Assembly: GCF_964340395.1 (NCBI RefSeq)
Contig: NC_135565.1
Coordinates: 21,743,209 to 21,807,208, forward strand
DNA: 64,000 nt
Reading direction: 5' to 3'
Origin: Glandiceps talaboti
Lineage: Eukaryota; Hemichordata; Enteropneusta; Spengelidae
Shown: in pieces, positions 36,385 through 48,934 of the stretch
Numbering within the stretch: the stretch's first letter is position 1
How the letters are laid out: each line of letters begins with the position of its first letter
Notes under the pieces: generated by a model
The model's input: only the letters and a program-made list of their open reading frames with translations
What the model was told of the DNA's origin: nothing
The model's database searches: none
Translations under genes and position numbers: made by a program

Positions 36385-37215
36385 TTCTGATGTCTGTTAT
36401 TTTACATACATTCTGAAATCTGTTATTTTACATACATTCTGAAATCTGTTATTTTACATACATTCTGAAATCTGTTATTTCACATACATTCTGAAATCTG
36501 TTATTTCACATACATTCTGAAATCTGTTATTTCACATACATTCTGAAATCTGTTATTTCACATACATTCTGAAATCTGTTATTTTACATACATTCTGAAA
36601 TCTGTTATTTTACATACATTCTGAAATCTGTTATTTTACATACATACTGAAATCTGTTATTTCACATACATTCTGAAATCTGTTATTTTACATACATTCT
36701 GAAATGTTATTTCACATACATTCTGAAATCTGTTATTTCACATACATTCTGAAATCTGTTATTTTACATACATGTACATTCTGAAATCTGTTATTTTACA
36801 TACATTCTGAAATCTGTTATTTCACATACATTCTGAAATCTGTTATTTTACATACATTCTGAAATCTGTTATTTCACATATATTCTGAAATCTGTTATTT
36901 TCACATACATTCTGAAATCTGTTATTTTACATACATTCTGAAATCTGTTATTTCACATACATTCTGAAATCTGTTATTTCACATACATTCTGAAATCTGT
37001 TATTTTACATACATTCTGAAATCTGTTATTTTACATACATTCTGAAATCTGTTATTTCACATACATTCTGAAATCTGTTATTTTCACATACATTCTGAAA
37101 TCTGTTATTTTCACATACATTCTGAAATCTGTTATTTCACATACATTCTGAAATCTGTTATTTCACATACATTCTGAAATCTGTTATTTCACATACATTC
37201 TGAAATCTATCATTC
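36385..37215 (+). repeat. 26-bp minisatellite, about 31 copies
   Basis: The unit is TTCTGAAATCTGTTATTTTA followed by CATACA. The main polymorphism is ATTTTACA against ATTTCACA, scattered along the array. Array ends are sharp. Confidence 0.96.
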
Positions 37216-37524
37216 ACTCATGAACTATTATATCAGATTCTTACTTCATAAGCATACAAAATTCAGTGTGTCTCTTCTGATCACTGGAAACCCCTAGTAA
37301 CAGATTTCAGTGATTGTTATGGGCCAACAAAAGGTAAAATCTACATAATTTTCCAAGTCAGTATATCAGATTTCTTTATCAAAGTCATGCCTACATAACA
37401 ATGAAATGTGTAGTGTATGGGAAAGTCCAAGTTTTAATGTTCTGTTATTGGGTTCCCACATCTACATTGACTTGTATACAAAGTCAATTGCATCTGAGCA
37501 TGATCACTTTGGATTGCAAGTTTC

Positions 37525-37665
37525 TTATGGGAAGGAGAGGGGGGAAGGGAGGGGATGGGGAGAGGGGAGAGGGGAGAGGGAAGGTGGGTGGGTAAGGTTC
37601 CAGAGTAAGCATATACCCTTTCCTAAAGATCCCTTTCCTTTCCTTTCCTTTCCTTTCCTATATAT
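37525..37665 (+). repeat. GA-rich tract followed by (CCTTT)n
   Basis: A purine tract (GGGGAAGGGAGGGG, GAGGGGAGAGGGGAGAGGG) lies about 30 bp from a pyrimidine CCTTTCCTTT run. Purine mirror-like DNA of this kind can form triplex or G-quadruplex structures. Confidence 0.8.
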
Positions 37666-37813
37666 CTACAAAATATACATACTAATAATGTAAACAACTC
37701 TGAGAAGGAGAAAACTGTATGTGTGTACCACTGTAATTGTGTATAATACTATTATGTAGTTGGTAGTCTAGATGCTATTGGAATCACAATTCAATACCAC
37801 TAGTAGTATCTAG

Positions 37814-37817
<4 letters not shown>

Positions 37818-37868
<51 letters not shown>
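37818..37868 (+). repeat. (CTA)n microsatellite
   Basis: About 17 CTA triplets, just after an inverted pair around 37760-37818 (TAGTCTAGATGCTATTGG and a TAGTATCTAGACTA). Confidence 0.93.
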
Positions 37869-38120
37869 GTGTAGTTGACGCTAACTCAGATGAAAAGCCA
37901 ATGCAACTCAGGTACATTTCACCAGCTACCTTCAAACAGAAAAAAAAGTTATTTAACTACTGGGGTAGTACAAATTCAGTGCATCCACCAACATTGTTTT
38001 CAATTCATGATAAAAATCCAATGTTTAGAAAATAAACATATTTGAAGTAGAGCTTGTAAGTCTTTATTTTGACATTACTGATGGAATTATAGATACAAGA
38101 ATTCCTCGAATTACACTCAC

Positions 38121-38305
38121 CAAGTATAAATTTTATAGCTGTTGAAAAACCCTCTCTTATCAGAATGGCTTGTTTACTCTCAGTACCTTTGGAGGAGATC
38201 ATTTCCTGTACTAAACAATACACAATGACATCAACTGGTACCATGTGAACAAGGTTCCAATGTGCAGGTGGTGTAGTGTCAATAAAGTCTGTCGTCATGG
38301 AAAAC
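38121..38305 (-). CDS. Unrecognised gene X, internal coding exon
   Basis: The 185-bp exon has acceptor AATGTTTCAG and donor TTG|GTGAGTG, with one base in and one base out. It reads FSMTTDFIDTTPPAHWNLVH, then MVPVDVIVYCLVQEMISS, KGTESKQAILIREGFSTAIK and FIL. Residue composition and both splice sites look genuine, and the trailing G completes a glutamate codon with the exon at 25622. The function is not recognised. The intron to the last exon would be 12.5 kb and holds several tandem arrays and MITEs. Confidence 0.66.
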
Positions 38306-38949
38306 CTGAAACATTTTGCAATAATGTACTAAATTTTATCCAAAATTACCTTAAATTTTGATCTAGCATGATACTGCATTTCATATCCATCCCATCTGGT
38401 CTAAAATTTTAGGGAAAATTTAATTTTTTTTTGAAAAGATTAAAATTTGTGCAAATTTTGTCAAGGTGAGCAATTTTATCCTGTTAATATTAAATGGGGC
38501 TTTATTATAGGGTATACAATGACAGTGTATTCTCGTTCATAAAACCACTTAACAACTGATGGATGGAAGGAGCACCTTTCAACATGAAATGGAAGGTGTT
38601 AAGTGGTTTATTCAAATATCACTTTTACCTAAAGAGAATGGGGTTCCTTCTATCAAACACTACGAATGTTGGAAAACAGTCTCAGATTTCTACAGTAGTT
38701 TGGCAGGATGCATTGTACATCGATACCATCAAATATTTTATTATCAAAATTGTAATCTGAGGTTACAAGGTAAATCATCAAATAACAATAATATCATCAG
38801 ATGTTGTAAAATTTAATGATGTACATTGTAATTGTTATAAATGTCCTCACTGTTGTCATAAATAAGACCTTTCTTGCATTAAGACAATTTCAACCCTCAA
38901 ACCTCAGACAACTAACTTAGTAACTAGTTAAGTATAGCCAAGTATGTGG

Positions 38950-39255
38950 ACTAAAACAGGACAGCCGGATTCCAGGCTACAAATAGCCATGCTATACTGT
39001 AGAACAGGACAGTATGGATTCCAGGCTACAAATAGCCATGTTATACTGTAGAACAGGACAGTATGGATTCCAGGCTACAAATAGCCATGCTATACTGTAG
39101 AACAGGACAGTATGGATTCCAGGCTACAAATAGCCATGCTATACTGTAGAACAGGACAGTATGGATTCCAGGCTACAAATAGCCATGCTATACTGTAGAA
39201 CAGGACAGTATGGATTCCAGGCTACACATAGCCATATACTGTAGAACTGAACAGC
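38950..39255 (+). repeat. 49-bp tandem repeat, about six copies
   Basis: GAACAGGACAGTATGGATTC, CAGGCTACAAATAGCCATGC and TATACTGTA are repeated nearly perfectly in the middle and degenerate at both ends. Confidence 0.94.
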
Positions 39256-39466
39256 ATGGATTCTAGGCTAAATTCATATAGCCATGGTAACAGTACAGCA
39301 TAGCAGGTCGATGGACAACTGTTATACACAGAACAGTATAGACATGACATACTGTAGAACAGAACTCTATTTTGACAGTATCACAAATTTAAAGCTACAT
39401 TTTGCATAAGATGTAATAGCCATGCTACAAATGTGTCGCGTAATAATGGACCAGGTCTATAATAGT

Positions 39467-39838
39467 CTAGTTCCTATACTACGTGTTACGATTACTACAA
39501 TCATCTCTACTCACGTATAGGGAAAGTTTTTATTCTAGCACAGAAATCTGTGCTACCCCCGACTGTGTTCATACCGGTATAAACACGATGACATTATCAC
39601 ATCCCCACGTGATTTTAGTTTCAGACTGGAGAAGTGGAGTTTGGTTAATGAGCAATTGTCTAAAGGAACTAACCAATTGCAACGGCCTATCAATTTGTGA
39701 TGGATTACTATTGGTCATGCATCCTTTACCCTTCACCCAACGGGGGTAGTAAAGATTTCTGTACTAGAATAACGACTTTCCCTATACATGAGTGGAAATG
39801 ATCATAGTAATCGTAATATGTCGTATAAGAACTAGGCT
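39467..39838. mobile_element. Long-TIR element with a 14-bp direct flanking repeat
   Basis: The inverted arms are at least 85 bp. CTAGTTCCTATACTACGTGT at the left pairs with the complement of GTCGTATAAGAACTAG at the right, and continues to TACAGAAATC. AGGTCTATAATAGT lies directly at both edges (39453-39466 and 39839-39852). The interior of about 190 bp is unique and non-coding. A relative lies at about 60371-60745. Confidence 0.78.
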
Positions 39839-40140
39839 AGGTCTATAATAGTATAACTAAAGTGTATATATTGTATAGCTTTTTATTGTGGTATTAAAGC
39901 TTTAGTCTGTTTGCTATGATGCATTGGAGGTGACCAGTCTTCAATATCTTTCTGATCTTCTTCACCTTTATGCTCCCAATAGATAACGTATATCTTCTTC
40001 TGAGACCCACATCCTAAAGACACCATTTGTCACAGAGAAGGACGAGCATTCCTTTTCTTACATGGCTCCTTCAATTTGGAAGTCTTCCCCACAGTCTTCA
40101 TCACTCTCACTCTAAGCCTTCCTTCCACTCTGACTTTAAA

Positions 40141-40235
40141 ACTCTCACTCACTCACTCACTCACTCACTCACTCACTCACTCACTCACTCACTCACTCAC
40201 TCACTCACTCACTCACTCACTCACTCACTCACTCA
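40141..40235 (+). repeat. (CACT)n microsatellite
   Basis: About 23 tetranucleotides; the Leu/Thr/His/Ser open frames across it are artefacts. Confidence 0.96.
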
Positions 40236-41024
40236 CTTATACACTTCTCTCTACATCCTTCCATGTTTTCAAATTGTTTCTCAGTATCCTCTCATTTTGT
40301 AAGTAGTTCTGTGTCTGTGACTGGAACTCTTCAGATAACAGAAGCATCATAAATTGGCTTTATTATTATTATCATTATTATCATTATTATTATTATTATT
40401 ATGTCCAAGACAATACATAAGAGTAAATTTTTTTAATAAGAGTATATTTTTTCTCTTTCTTTCTCTCTTATTATTTCTTTGAAGTTATAAGTTGCTATTT
40501 TAACATGATATTTTGTATGTATTTGACTTCTATGTAAATGCTGCTCCTAATTTTTTTAGTGAGCCCCTGATATAAAAGGGAGGCAGAAAATAAATAAATA
40601 AATAAATAAATACAATTAACAGATAGACAGTCATAATATACTGTATAATAATACAATGCTAAATAAATGTACTATGCAAGGATAACTTTCAAATAGTTTT
40701 CTTCCAACTTAATGATATATGACAATTATAAATAAGTAACTAAGTACAAGTTGGATGTGATTTGTTGGACTCTTGTTGGTAATTAAATGTCATTAATTGT
40801 GACTGTTGCAGTATTTCAAATCTTAAACAATAGAACGTTGTTGTGTGGTCAGACTGACAATAGATAGTGAAGAAATTGAGTGATAAATGGACATAGTGAG
40901 AATAGTATTGTGGCCATCAATCGGAACTGACGTGGAACCCTAACTAGTAGTACTTGTGAAATATCAATCAATATCGGACCGGAGACATTTATAACCTTTG
41001 TTCAACAAACAGCGTTTCATTCAC

Positions 41025-41163
41025 AAAAGACGAGGTGCGTAACAACCTCCCAGTAGTGTAGCTGGGCTCGGGAACAAATAATCCATCAAAGGCTTTTTAA
41101 TCTCAAGTTGAGTTAATAATTGAGCAAATTTTATCAAGACATCTTTTTCTAAAGTAGCTCTGT
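41025..41163 (-). CDS. Unrecognised gene X, possible upstream exon
   Basis: This candidate exon reads RATLEKDVLIKFAQLLTQLE, then IKKPLMDYLFPSPATLLGGC and YAPRL. The acceptor (GATGACTCAG) has a weak pyrimidine tract and the donor (TT|GTGAATG) is weak. The two trailing bases complete a leucine codon with the exon at 38305, so the phase fits. The open frame extends further 5' to about 41212, so the true 5' border may differ. No product is assigned. Confidence 0.42.
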
Positions 41164-41999
41164 CTGAGTCATCACCATACAAATAGCACACAATGTAGCC
41201 ATTGCATGTCACTTACTGCTACAATGTATGCTGACCTTGTATTGACCTTCTTTATCATTGGACAGATTACTATAAATGTAAATGAGAATTTTACTATGCA
41301 GGGTCATTCCATTTAGACTGAAATCTTCATAAGACCTTGACCCCAAGAACCAGGCAAATTTGCTTTAACATGCATTTTACCATGGAAATATTCTCATAAC
41401 TTGAAGCTTGCACTGTCTTAGACAGTCTATGCATGCCAGCTAGTGTATATAAGAACACTTGGGTTCTCTTCCTTTTATTCAAGCATATGGATGGGTGTGT
41501 AAGAGCGTGTGTGCATATTCCTTTCAGACCTCGAAATCTTGCAAGGAACATAAATTCAACCGTTCTCTCTCATTTTTTTCTCTTTTTTTGAATCTTTAAG
41601 TTCCAATCTGTCTAAGAAATGGACTACAGATAACTCTGACAACTTGTGTTTGAAGGTGTGAAACATACTGTAAATGAGGGCAACACGATTTTAAATTTTT
41701 GTATCACGGTAACATCTGCAAAGTTACTGTCATTGATCAGTTTCCGAAAACAGGATCTCATTCTTGGAACCAATATATTAAGCTTTGATAGTACCATCAA
41801 CAGTGATGTTTCAGGATGAAAAAACTCTAGCCTGTCAAAACAAACAGTATCTCAGTATTTCTACTTTTTTGTTATAGCAAATATCAGGGTATAGGTGTGA
41901 TGAAGAAACACCTACAGATTTGTATTATGCAGCCAACACGTGGCTACACCTCTAAATCACATTTGATGGCCACTTATGGGTGTGTTATCAGTTAAAGAT

Positions 42000-42215
42000 A
42001 ACACCACAGACAGACATTTTTGTACAACAGTTGGGTGGGACAACACATGAATCGGGTGGGACAACACACGAATGTTCAGCTCGGTAGGACAACACATGAC
42101 AGTTGGGTGGGATGTATACAACACACAACAATTGGGTAGGACAACACATGATGGTAATAATACATTCATGAGATAATACCATTGACACACAGCAGTTGGG
42201 TGGGACAACACATGA
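42000..42215 (+). repeat. Degenerate repeat of GGGTGGGACAACACA units
   Basis: GTTGGGTGGGACAACACATG, or a variant, occurs seven times with irregular spacing of 25-60 bp. Confidence 0.8.
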
Positions 42216-42809
42216 TGGTAATACGATTAATAAGTGTTTTTTGGCGTCATGTTAAAATTAATCATTAAAAGACATGACAACACATCTACAATAATACAAT
42301 TGTATTTATTTGACAAGATGTCAGACCTTGTTTCTCCAGGTTACACACTTAACTGACATGTCAATGCTTGCGATATAAAGTGAAGCCAGTGCAATTTTCA
42401 GAAACTACAATGTGAAATGCATTTGCAAACATAGAATGTACTTCTGCACTTGTACATGTACGGTATATGTGCATCGGTGCATCGTGTTTACAGTGGATTG
42501 GGGACACCTGAGGACACCTGCAAATGCTTTGTTTGAATAGCATACTATGTACATAACTGTTTTTTGTGCAGGTCTTGGGAACCCCAGTAACAGAGAGACA
42601 AATCCATATTCTCCCAGGCTGCATAATACTGACAAGTCAATGCAAAGTCAGTACAACTTTCAGAAACCGTAAAACAAATATACATTTATTTTCAAACACT
42701 GTTGCACTTGTATACATGTATCATGTGATGGATTGAGAAAACACTTGCACAAAGTCTATGAGTTACATTGTCTTTGCTACAGGTTGGAAACCCTAACACT
42801 AACACAGAG

Positions 42810-42965
42810 GTGGAAAACAAGCAAATTCACATCTTTAGATTTCCATTCCACGTACCATACTATTCTAGGGCAGCCCAGTAAAAACATGGAAAACAAGCAA
42901 ATTCGCATCTTTAGATTTCCATTCCATGTACCATACTATTTTAGGGCAGCCCAGTAAAAACATGG
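42810..42965 (+). repeat. About 75-bp tandem duplication
   Basis: GGAAAACAAGCAAATTC, CATCTTTAGATTTCCATTCC and AGGGCAGCCCAGTAAAAACA occur twice with few differences. Confidence 0.92.
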
Positions 42966-42969
42966 GAAA

Positions 42970-44310
42970 CACAGGTAGAGTTTAAAACACTGACTCTGGC
43001 AATCTCATAATGCTAACATAAATAATTTTACTACGATTTAGAAATACTGGAACAATAGGCAGCAAAGTTGTAAAATGAATTACTCATTTTTCTACATTTT
43101 TAACTACTAATAGTACTATGTGGTGGCAAACACTGGTTTTAACTAAACTCCTAGGGAACTTAGATAGATTTTAATCCAAGCTAATATACCATAAACGCAT
43201 AAAAGTTATTAATTGCTTTGAATTAATACATCATAAATGTATGCATGTAATTAGGAACTTTACTGACATATATGGCTCTTGATTTCACCTGATGAGTAAT
43301 TGAGACGCTCTACCATTAGTTCAAAGAATACTAATCTATCATAATTGATTACAGGTCAAAGGTCATCCATTTAAAAGATTACCTAAACCTATCATAATGC
43401 GCAGAGATCATAATAGGTTATCACTTCACACAGCTGACAGTATAGTATACCTAGTTATTGTATCTTTTATTTTCATTTTTATGTCTTTTAATTTAGATTT
43501 ACAAATTCTGGTTGTTTTGCATTGTTCAGTTTGATGTGAAGGATACACATAGTTTATAGAGTAATGTTTGAGGGGAATGCAAGGTGTTGGTTTATTGAGG
43601 ATATTTTGTTGATCTATCAGAAAAATGATGATTGCTTTTATATATATGGGGGGGGGGGTTAGGAGTTGTAATGCATTGGTTTTGTGGGGAAACACGATAT
43701 GTGTTGTTTTGTAGTAAACATACACAAAGGTATATACATGTATCATGATCCTTCAATTGGATTTTTTGGATTCTGAAACTGGATTCATTTTAATATCATT
43801 TGACCTCCATTTATGAATTTATAACGTGAACACTGATTTTTTTAAAACTGAGAATGGTTGGAATTTTTTAAGCAAAATAACAACAAAAATTAAAGATGTT
43901 TATTTCAGATACAAATACTACAGTACATGTAAGTTATACTACAGTACACGTAAGTTAAGGGGTAAAGTCTCTATACTATAGCCCTTAATGATAACAATAT
44001 GAAACATGCCGTAACTGCTCACTGGTATTCTAATGTGTTCTTTTATTTGCTAACACAACTTGTATAAGTTAGTTTATCAGTTCATTAGCAAATCAAGATA
44101 CAGTCTTGTATTTTTCAACTACCCTGGATAAAATGGTTACCAAACTACATATAATTGGGGTTTTTTTAGTGATAAGATACACAATACTAATGGATGTTTA
44201 AAAGTCATATAATCACCTAATGATATCATTGTCACCCAGAAACAAGAATATGACCAGTGAACTATACTATTAAACTCACAACTGACTCTGGACAAAGGCA
44301 TATTTACAAA
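42970..44310. other. No gene recognised
   Basis: A DR1 motif at 43353, a G run at 43650 and a short duplication (TACAGTACATGTAAGTTATA) near 43920 are the only structures I see. The minus-strand open frame at 43426-43746 has no family resemblance. Confidence 0.4.
43353..43365 (+). promoter_or_regulatory. Perfect DR1 nuclear-receptor motif
   Basis: AGGTCAAAGGTCA, two perfect half-sites spaced by one base (HNF4/RXR type). A near-perfect DR1 (AGGTCAAAGGTTA) is at 61341. No gene is assigned to either site. Confidence 0.4.
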
Positions 44311-44384
44311 TGTAGATATTATTCCCCAATAATTTTTTGTTCGGTCGTAGAAAATATGAGTGGCCTAAGGGTCAATCCTTACTT

Positions 44385-46275
44385 TATATAGTATATGTGG
44401 TATATTGTAGTGTCTGTATGGATGGCACCCCATCATCTAAAACTGTATATGGTCTATCTGGTATATTGTAGTGTTTGTATGGATGACACCCCATCATCTG
44501 TAACTTTATATAGTCTATCTGGTATATTGTAGTGTCTGTATGGATGGCACCCCATCATCTAAAACTTTATATAGTCTATCTGGTATATTGTAGTGTTTGT
44601 ATGGATGACACCCCATCATCTGTAACTTTATATAGTCTATCTGGTATATTGTAGTGTTTGTATGGATGGCATGCCATCATTTTCAACTTAATATGGTCTA
44701 TCTGGTATATTGTAGTGTCTGTATGGATGGTACCCCATCATCTAAAACTTTATATAGTCTATCTGGAATATTGTAGTGTCTGTATGGATGGTACCCCATC
44801 ATCTAAAACTTTATATAGTCTATCTGGTATATTGTAGTGTTTGTATGGATGGCACCCCATCATCTGTAACTTTATATAGTCTATCTGGTATATTGTAGTG
44901 TTTGTATGGATGGCATGCCATCATTTTCAACTTAATATGGTCTATCTGGTATATTGTAGTGTCTGTATGGATGGTACCCCATCATCTAAAACTTTATATA
45001 GTCTATCTGGTATATTATAGTGTCTGTATGGATGGCACCCCATCATCTAAAACTTTATATAATCTATCTGGTATATTGTAGTGTCTGTATGGATGGTACC
45101 CCATCATCTAAAACTTTATATAATCTATCTGGTATATTGTAGTGTCTGTATAGATGACACCCCATCATCTGTAACTTAATATGGTCTATCTGGTATATTG
45201 TAGTGTCTGTATAGATGACACCCCATCATCTGTAACTTTATATAGTCTATCTGGTATATTGTAGTGTCTGTATGGATGGTATGCCATCATCTGTAACTTT
45301 ATATAGTCTATCTGGTATATTGTAGTGTCTGTATGGATGGCATGCCATCATCTGTAACTTTATATAGTCTATCTGGTATATTGTAGTGTCTGTATGGATG
45401 GTATGCCATCATCTGTAACTTTATATAGTCTATCTGGTATATTGTAGTGTCTGTATAGATGACACCCCATCATCTGTAACTTTATATAGTCTATCTGGTA
45501 TATTGTAGTGTCTGTATGGATGGTATGCCATCATCTGTAACTTTATATAGTCTATCTGGTATATTGTAGTGTCTGTATGGATGGCATGCCATCATCTGTA
45601 ACTTTATATAGTCTATCTGGTATATTGTAGTGTTTGTATGGATGGCACCCCATCATCTATAACTTTATATGGTCTATCTGGTATATTGTCATGTCTGTAT
45701 GGATGGCATGCCATCATTTTCAACTTAATATGGTCTATCTGGTATATTGTAGTGTCTGTATGGATGGCACCCCATCATCTAAAACTTTATATAGTCTATC
45801 TGGTATATTGTAGTGTTTGTATGGATGGCATGCCATCATCTGTAACTTTACATGGTCTATCTGGTATATTGTAGTGTCTGTATGGATGGCATGCCATCAT
45901 CTGTAACTTTATATAGTCTATCTGGTATATTGTAGTGTCTGTATGGATGGCACCCCATCATCTATAACTTTATATGGTCTATCTGGTATATTGTCATGTC
46001 TGTATGGATGGCATGCCATCATTTTCAACTTAATATGGTCTATCTGGTATATTGTAGTGTCTGTATGGATGGCACCCCATCATCTAAAACTTTATATAGT
46101 CTATCTGGTATATTGTAGTGTTTGTATGGATGGCATGCCATCATCTGTAACTTTACATGGTCTATCTGGTATATTGTAGTGTCTGTATGGATGGCATGCC
46201 ATCATCTGTAACTTTACACAGTATATCTGGTATATTGTAGTGTTTGTATGGATGGCATGCCATCATCTAAAACTT
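44385..46275 (+). repeat. 61-bp satellite, about 31 copies, with 305-bp higher-order repeats
   Basis: The unit is GTCTATCTGGTATATTGTAG, TGTCTGTATGGATGGCACCC and CATCATCTAAAACTTTATAT plus one base. Variants GGCATGCC and GGCACCCC alternate. A block of five units (305 bp) is repeated without visible change at 45638 and 45943. Confidence 0.96.
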
Positions 46276-46439
46276 AGCAACAGCTTATTATATAGTAGTA
46301 TTGTAGTTTTTGTATGGCTGTCACTCTATCATCTGCAACTTAGCAATGGTTTGTTATTTGGTACACAGCCCCATCATGTGTGACTTGGCAATACATTTTG
46401 TATATGGGTGACTAAATCATGGTACAGTATGCTGTGGTG

Positions 46440-46925
46440 TTTGCATAGATCCGTCATCTGTGATTACCAATGTACCATACACTACATGGTAGCCTAGGTA
46501 TAGTACATATAAGTTGTGATGTTTGCATACATTCGTAATCTGTAATTATCAATGTACCATACCTGTATACTGCAGTTGACTACATAGTGGCCTAGGTACA
46601 TGTAAGTTGTGGTGTTTGCATACATTCGTAATCTGTAATTACCAATGTACCATACCTCTACCTGTATACTGCAGTTGACTACATAGTGGCCTAGGTACAT
46701 GTAAGTTGTGGTGTTTGCATACATCCATCATCTGTAATTATCAATGTACCATACCTGTATACTGTAGTTGACTACATAGTGGCCTAGGAACATGTAAGTT
46801 GTGATGTTTGTATAAATCCGTCATCTGTGATTATCAATGTACCATACCTGTATACTGTAGTTGACTACATAGTGGTTTAGGTACATGTAAGTTGTGGTGT
46901 TTGCATACATCCGTCATCTGTGACT
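46440..46925 (+). repeat. About 92-bp tandem repeat, five copies
   Basis: ACCATACCTGTATACTGCAG, TTGACTACATAGTGGCCTAG and GTACATGTAAGTTGTGGTGT repeat. The array starts shortly after the 61-bp satellite ends and shares TTTGCAT / ATCATCTGTAA motifs with it. Confidence 0.9.
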
Positions 46926-47194
46926 TCTTAATAATGAATTCTCCTAGCTATTTGGTCAGCTTACCTGCTTTATATATTTTTATTAATTGTATGTTACCAT
47001 TTGTATAAAGTCTCACACCTAAACTTCTGTGACTTATATTTATATACAGCAATGGTCAACTATGTACGTTTTCCTATAAATCATAATTCAATGTCACAAA
47101 AGAATGGTGTTTTCAGGAAATTCTAAAATCCATAGATTTGTAAAATTGTAAATAAGAACTCTTGTAACCCGTTTTCTGTCCATGTATGGTCACT

Positions 47195-47600
47195 CTGACT
47201 ATAGACCCTCCACCAACTATGCTGACTATAGCCCCTCCATCAACTATGCTCTGACTATAGACCCTCCACCAACTATGCTCTGTCTATAGCCCCTCCACCA
47301 ACTATGCTCTGACTACAGACCCTCCACCAACTACACTCTGACTATAGACCCTCCATCAACTATGCTCTGACTATAGACCCTCCACCAACTATGTTCTGAC
47401 TACAGACCTTCCACCAACTATGCTCTGACTATAGACCCTCCACCAACTATGCTGACTATAGCCCCTCCATCAACTACGCTCTGACTACAGACCCTCCACC
47501 AACTATGTTCTGACTATAGACCCTCCACCAACTACACTCTGACTATAGCCCCTCCACCAACTATGCTCTGACTATATAGACCCTCCACCAACTATGCCCC
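47195..47600 (+). repeat. 29-bp minisatellite, about 14 copies
   Basis: CTGACTATAGACCCTCCACC followed by AACTATGCT, with variants AGCCCC, ACAGACC and a shortened unit. Confidence 0.95.
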
Positions 47601-48189
47601 GACTACACTGAATAGGAATGTGAGATTTAAGTTAATTACCAATAAACGTACAATAAAAGCGGTAATAAACATTTATAAAACTTCTTACTTCCTTTTCTTT
47701 TCTTTGTAACTAATGTGTTTTTCATCATGTTGTTATTGTATCCTTAATATTTCACTCTCTGATATAGTTTGAACTTGATAATTCGAGATATAAATATCCA
47801 GAGTTATCATAGTTTGTAATTTGAACTTGATAACTCCCAACATAAAATTATCAAGCGTTATCAAATTTAAACTAAATTAGTGATCACATGACCTGGACAG
47901 ATGAATGTAAAAACTTCTATATTTTATACTAGTTCAAATTTGATGTGCAAGTTTTTCTTTCTGTGCAACTTGAACTTCCATATTGCAAGGTGGAATCTAG
48001 TCTGGATGCTAATCATGGATTTGAATCTCTTCATGTTGGGTGAGATATCTTGAGATTGTAAAACCATGTATAGCCTCTAGACTAGGTGAAATCACACACA
48101 CATGTATTGCTACCACTTCTGAATCATGTTTGTAAACTTTAGTATCAATTTGTAAACAACTGGTATCTATGAAACAGTGTTCTCCTTAG

Positions 48190-48600
48190 ATACAAGTTGA
48201 CTACTTGCCAGATAGAGACATGACAGGGAGAATCCTGGGTCTGACAACTGTTTTGATACTACCGGGGTATTTACAAGTTGACTACTTGCCAGATAGAGAC
48301 AAGACAGGGAGAATCCTGGGTCTGACAACTGTTTTGATACTACCGGGGTATTTACAAGTTGACTACTTGCCAGATAGAGACAAGACAGGGAGAATCTTGG
48401 GTCTGACAACTGTTTTGATACTACCGGGGTATTTACAAGTTGACTACTTGCCAGATAGAGACAAGACAGGGAGAATCCTGGGTCTGACAACTGTTTTGAT
48501 ACTACCGGGGTATTTACAAGTTGACTACTTGCCAGATAGAGACAAGACAGGGAGAATCCTGGGTCTGACAACTGTTTTGATACTACCGGGGTATTTACAA
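48190..48600 (+). repeat. 81-bp minisatellite, five near-identical copies
   Basis: TTACAAGTTGACTACTTGCC, AGATAGAGACAAGACAGGGA and TTTTGATACTACCGGGGTAT repeat with almost no differences. Because 81 is a multiple of three, long frames stay open on both strands; I do not call them genes. Confidence 0.95.
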
Positions 48601-48934
48601 GAAAAGAAACACTTTGGAGGATAATTTTCATGATAAAAATGAGACACTTAAAAATTACAAGAGAGTTAGGAGAAAGGAGGCCACTGAGGGCGAAACGACA
48701 TCATGTATCTTACAGTATTATAAGAGCGCTCTGACCCTGTTAACATCAGAATAGATTTTCTAATCACTTTGAAGCTATCCCCCTCTCACAGTATCAGACA
48801 ATTCACTTGGTCTAACTATAATTCACATATATGATGTGGAAAATGAGAAAACCTGCCCTTCAATTCATGCAATAGAAATTTTAGGTTCGTCCTGCAGACA
48901 TTAGATGATGGTTTCAGTCTTCACATAGACATGT

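Noticed and set aside
45638-46179. Two identical 78-residue plus-strand frames
   Set aside because: They are the 305-bp higher-order repeat of the 61-bp satellite, not a duplicated gene.
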